Of a stretch of 6,305 nucleotides of DNA, positions 5,356 through 6,305 are shown in pieces. This DNA is from Pseudomonadota bacterium (lineage in GTDB: Bacteria; Pseudomonadota; Alphaproteobacteria; Rhizobiales; Beijerinckiaceae), in contig JAEWKL010000712.1 in NCBI GenBank assembly GCA_023386115.1, forward strand, positions 1 through 6,305, read 5' to 3'. Position 1 is the stretch's first letter. Each line of letters opens with the position of its first letter. Position numbers and translations under genes: made by a program. The notes under the pieces were generated by a model, which was given only the letters and a program-made list of their open reading frames with translations, ran no database searches and was not told the origin of the DNA.

Positions 5356-5405
5356 ATGGCGGCGGATCAAGGGCCGCCGGAGCGGACCGCCATGCTCTTA
5401 TTTTT
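5356..5405. other. Mutually exclusive hairpins plus T-rich run in the terC / flavoprotein gap
   Basis: ATGGCGG (5356-5362) can pair with CCGCCAT (5387-5393). Alternatively, GGCGGC (5358-5363) can pair with GCCGCC (5373-5378); the two pairings share bases and exclude each other. On plus, TTATTTTT (5398-5405) follows after a 4-nt gap, giving a terminator-like look, although no known gene reads into it from that side. On minus, the same segment would lie in a terC leader about 110 nt before the start. Confidence 0.35.
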
Positions 5406-5410
5406 GCAGT

Positions 5411-5443
5411 CCTGTCCCGGCGGCAGGTTGACAGGGCGCCCTG
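5411..5443. promoter_or_regulatory. TTGACA with overlapping dyads upstream of the flavoprotein gene
   Basis: A consensus -35 hexamer TTGACA sits at 5428-5433 on plus. Its last two bases begin a perfect 12-bp palindrome, CAGGGCGCCCTG (5432-5443). A second dyad, CCTGTC (5411-5416) with GACAGG (5430-5435), overlaps it. At 17-bp spacing the -10 position reads GCCTTG, a poor match only a few bases before the ATG at 5465, so this may not be the active promoter. The palindrome is a plausible repressor site. Confidence 0.3.
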
Positions 5444-5464
5444 CGTCGCGGCCTTGGGTCGCGC

Positions 5465-6305
5465 ATGACGAAGCCGAGCACGCAAGGGGCCGCGACCGTT
5501 GCGGTGATCGGAGGCGGGCCGGCGGGCCTCTCCGCCGCCGAGATCCTGGCCGAGGCGGGCCTGCGGGTCACCGTGATCGAGCGGATGCCCTCCCCCGCCC
5601 GCAAGCTGCTGATCGCCGGGCGCGGCGGCCTCAACCTCACCCACAGCGAGCCGCTGGAGCGCTTCCTCGCCCGCTACGCTCCGCCGGAGCGACGCCTCGA
5701 CGCCGCGATCCGGGAGTTTCCGCCGCAGGCCCTGCGCGACTGGTGCGAAGGCCTGGGGCAGCCGACCTTCGTCGGATCGAGCGGCCGGGTGTTTCCGGAG
5801 GCCTTCAAGGCCTCGCCGCTGCTGCGGGCCTGGCTCGCCCGGCTCGATCGCCGCGGCGTGACCTTGCGCACCCGCACCCGATGGACCGGCTGGGACGCGG
5901 ATGGCGCGCTCACTCTGGCGGGCGAGCACGGCCCGGGGCGCCTGAGGGCGGACGCGACGGTGCTGGCACTGGGCGGCGCGAGCTGGCCACGGCTCGGCTC
6001 GGACGGCGCCTGGGTGCCGGTGCTGGAGGCGACAGGAATCGCGGTGAGCCCGCTCCGCCCGGCCAATGCCGGCTTCACCGCCCAGTGGTCGCCGGTCTTC
6101 GCCGAGCGCTTCGCCGGCGCGCCGCTCAAGCGGATCGCGCTGCGCCTCGGTCCCATGCAGGTGCGGGGCGAGGCCGTGATCACCGCGGACGGGATCGAAG
6201 GCGGCGCGGTCTACGCCCTGTCGCGACCGGTCCGCGAGGCGATCGAGGCGAAGGCCGAGGCGGTGGTCACCCTCGACCTGCGGCCGGACCTCGACGTGGC
6301 CGCCC
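5465..6305 (+). CDS. FAD/NAD(P)-dependent flavoprotein, HI0933/BaiN-like, PP_4765 type (3' end beyond window)
   Basis: The first 280 residues of a protein cut by the right edge are present; relatives are about 400 residues. The N-terminus is a Rossmann FAD-binding fold: VAVIGGGPAGLSAAEILAEAG (about residues 12-32, GxGPAG type), then VTVIER ending in the ribose-binding Glu39. The next conserved block, ARKLLIAGRGGLNLTHSEP (about 45-63), and SSGRVFPEAFKASPLLRAWL (about 104-123) point to the HI0933-like flavoprotein family. The GGLNLTHSEP variant marks the PP_4765 subgroup rather than classic BaiN, which has a GGGRCN version. A second nucleotide-binding motif, VLALGGASWPRLGSDG, is at about 165-180. 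The substrate is unknown; the BaiN dehydratase/reductase label should not be transferred. ATG at 5465 fits directly before the Rossmann strand, with only a weak ribosome binding site. The gene is divergent from the terC-family gene across about 220 bp. Confidence 0.88.
   Translation, partial: MTKPSTQGAATVAVIGGGPAGLSAAEILAEAGLRVTVIERMPSPARKLLIAGRGGLNLTHSEPLERFLARYAPPERRLDAAIREFPPQALRDWCEGLGQPTFVGSSGRVFPEAFKASPLLRAWLARLDRRGVTLRTRTRWTGWDADGALTLAGEHGPGRLRADATVLALGGASWPRLGSDGAWVPVLEATGIAVSPLRPANAGFTAQWSPVFAERFAGAPLKRIALRLGPMQVRGEAVITADGIEGGAVYALSRPVREAIEAKAEAVVTLDLRPDLDVAA

Noticed and set aside
5246..5464. yybP-ykoY Mn2+ riboswitch upstream of the terC-family gene
   Set aside because: The conserved core could not be identified by eye on the minus strand; only generic stems were found.

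Overview
The window is very GC-rich, with strong G/C preference at third codon positions. The Pal and CpoB sequences, the small low-affinity iron permease-like protein and the single-domain response regulator all look alphaproteobacterial. I would guess a Methylobacterium/Methylorubrum-type member of the Hyphomicrobiales (Rhizobiales), but this rests on recognising protein style, not on a search. It reads as chromosomal housekeeping sequence. I see no insertion sequence, phage gene, CRISPR array, rRNA or tRNA.

Layout, left to right. (1) On the minus strand, pal (431-967) is followed by the 5' end of cpoB/ybgF (252 to beyond the left edge). A well-formed intrinsic terminator lies between them. 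Both belong to the Tol-Pal envelope system. (2) A 374-bp gap separates divergent pal from a plus-strand single-domain response regulator (1342-1815). The gap holds a large imperfect hairpin and two operator-like palindromes. (3) The regulator converges, with a 6-bp gap, on a minus-strand low-affinity iron permease-family protein (1822-2268). (4) A 328-bp divergent gap containing several GC-rich hairpins leads to mgtE (2597-3964, plus), a CBS-domain Mg2+ channel. (5) mgtE converges on a TerC/Alx-family membrane protein (4187-5245, minus), which ends in a clear intrinsic terminator. (6) A divergent gap with dyads and two mutually exclusive hairpins leads to a plus-strand HI0933/BaiN-like flavoprotein of the PP_4765 type, cut by the right edge.

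Functionally the window joins envelope stability (Pal, CpoB) to a run of three membrane proteins tied to divalent metals by family membership (iron permease-like, MgtE, TerC). No shared operon links them: only pal-cpoB are codirectional neighbours, and all other pairs are divergent or convergent. Nothing here is convincingly a new system. The observations most worth a second look are non-coding: the 69-nt hairpin at 1125-1193, the palindromes at 1096-1111 and 1305-1328, the pal/cpoB terminator, and the structured leaders of mgtE and terC.
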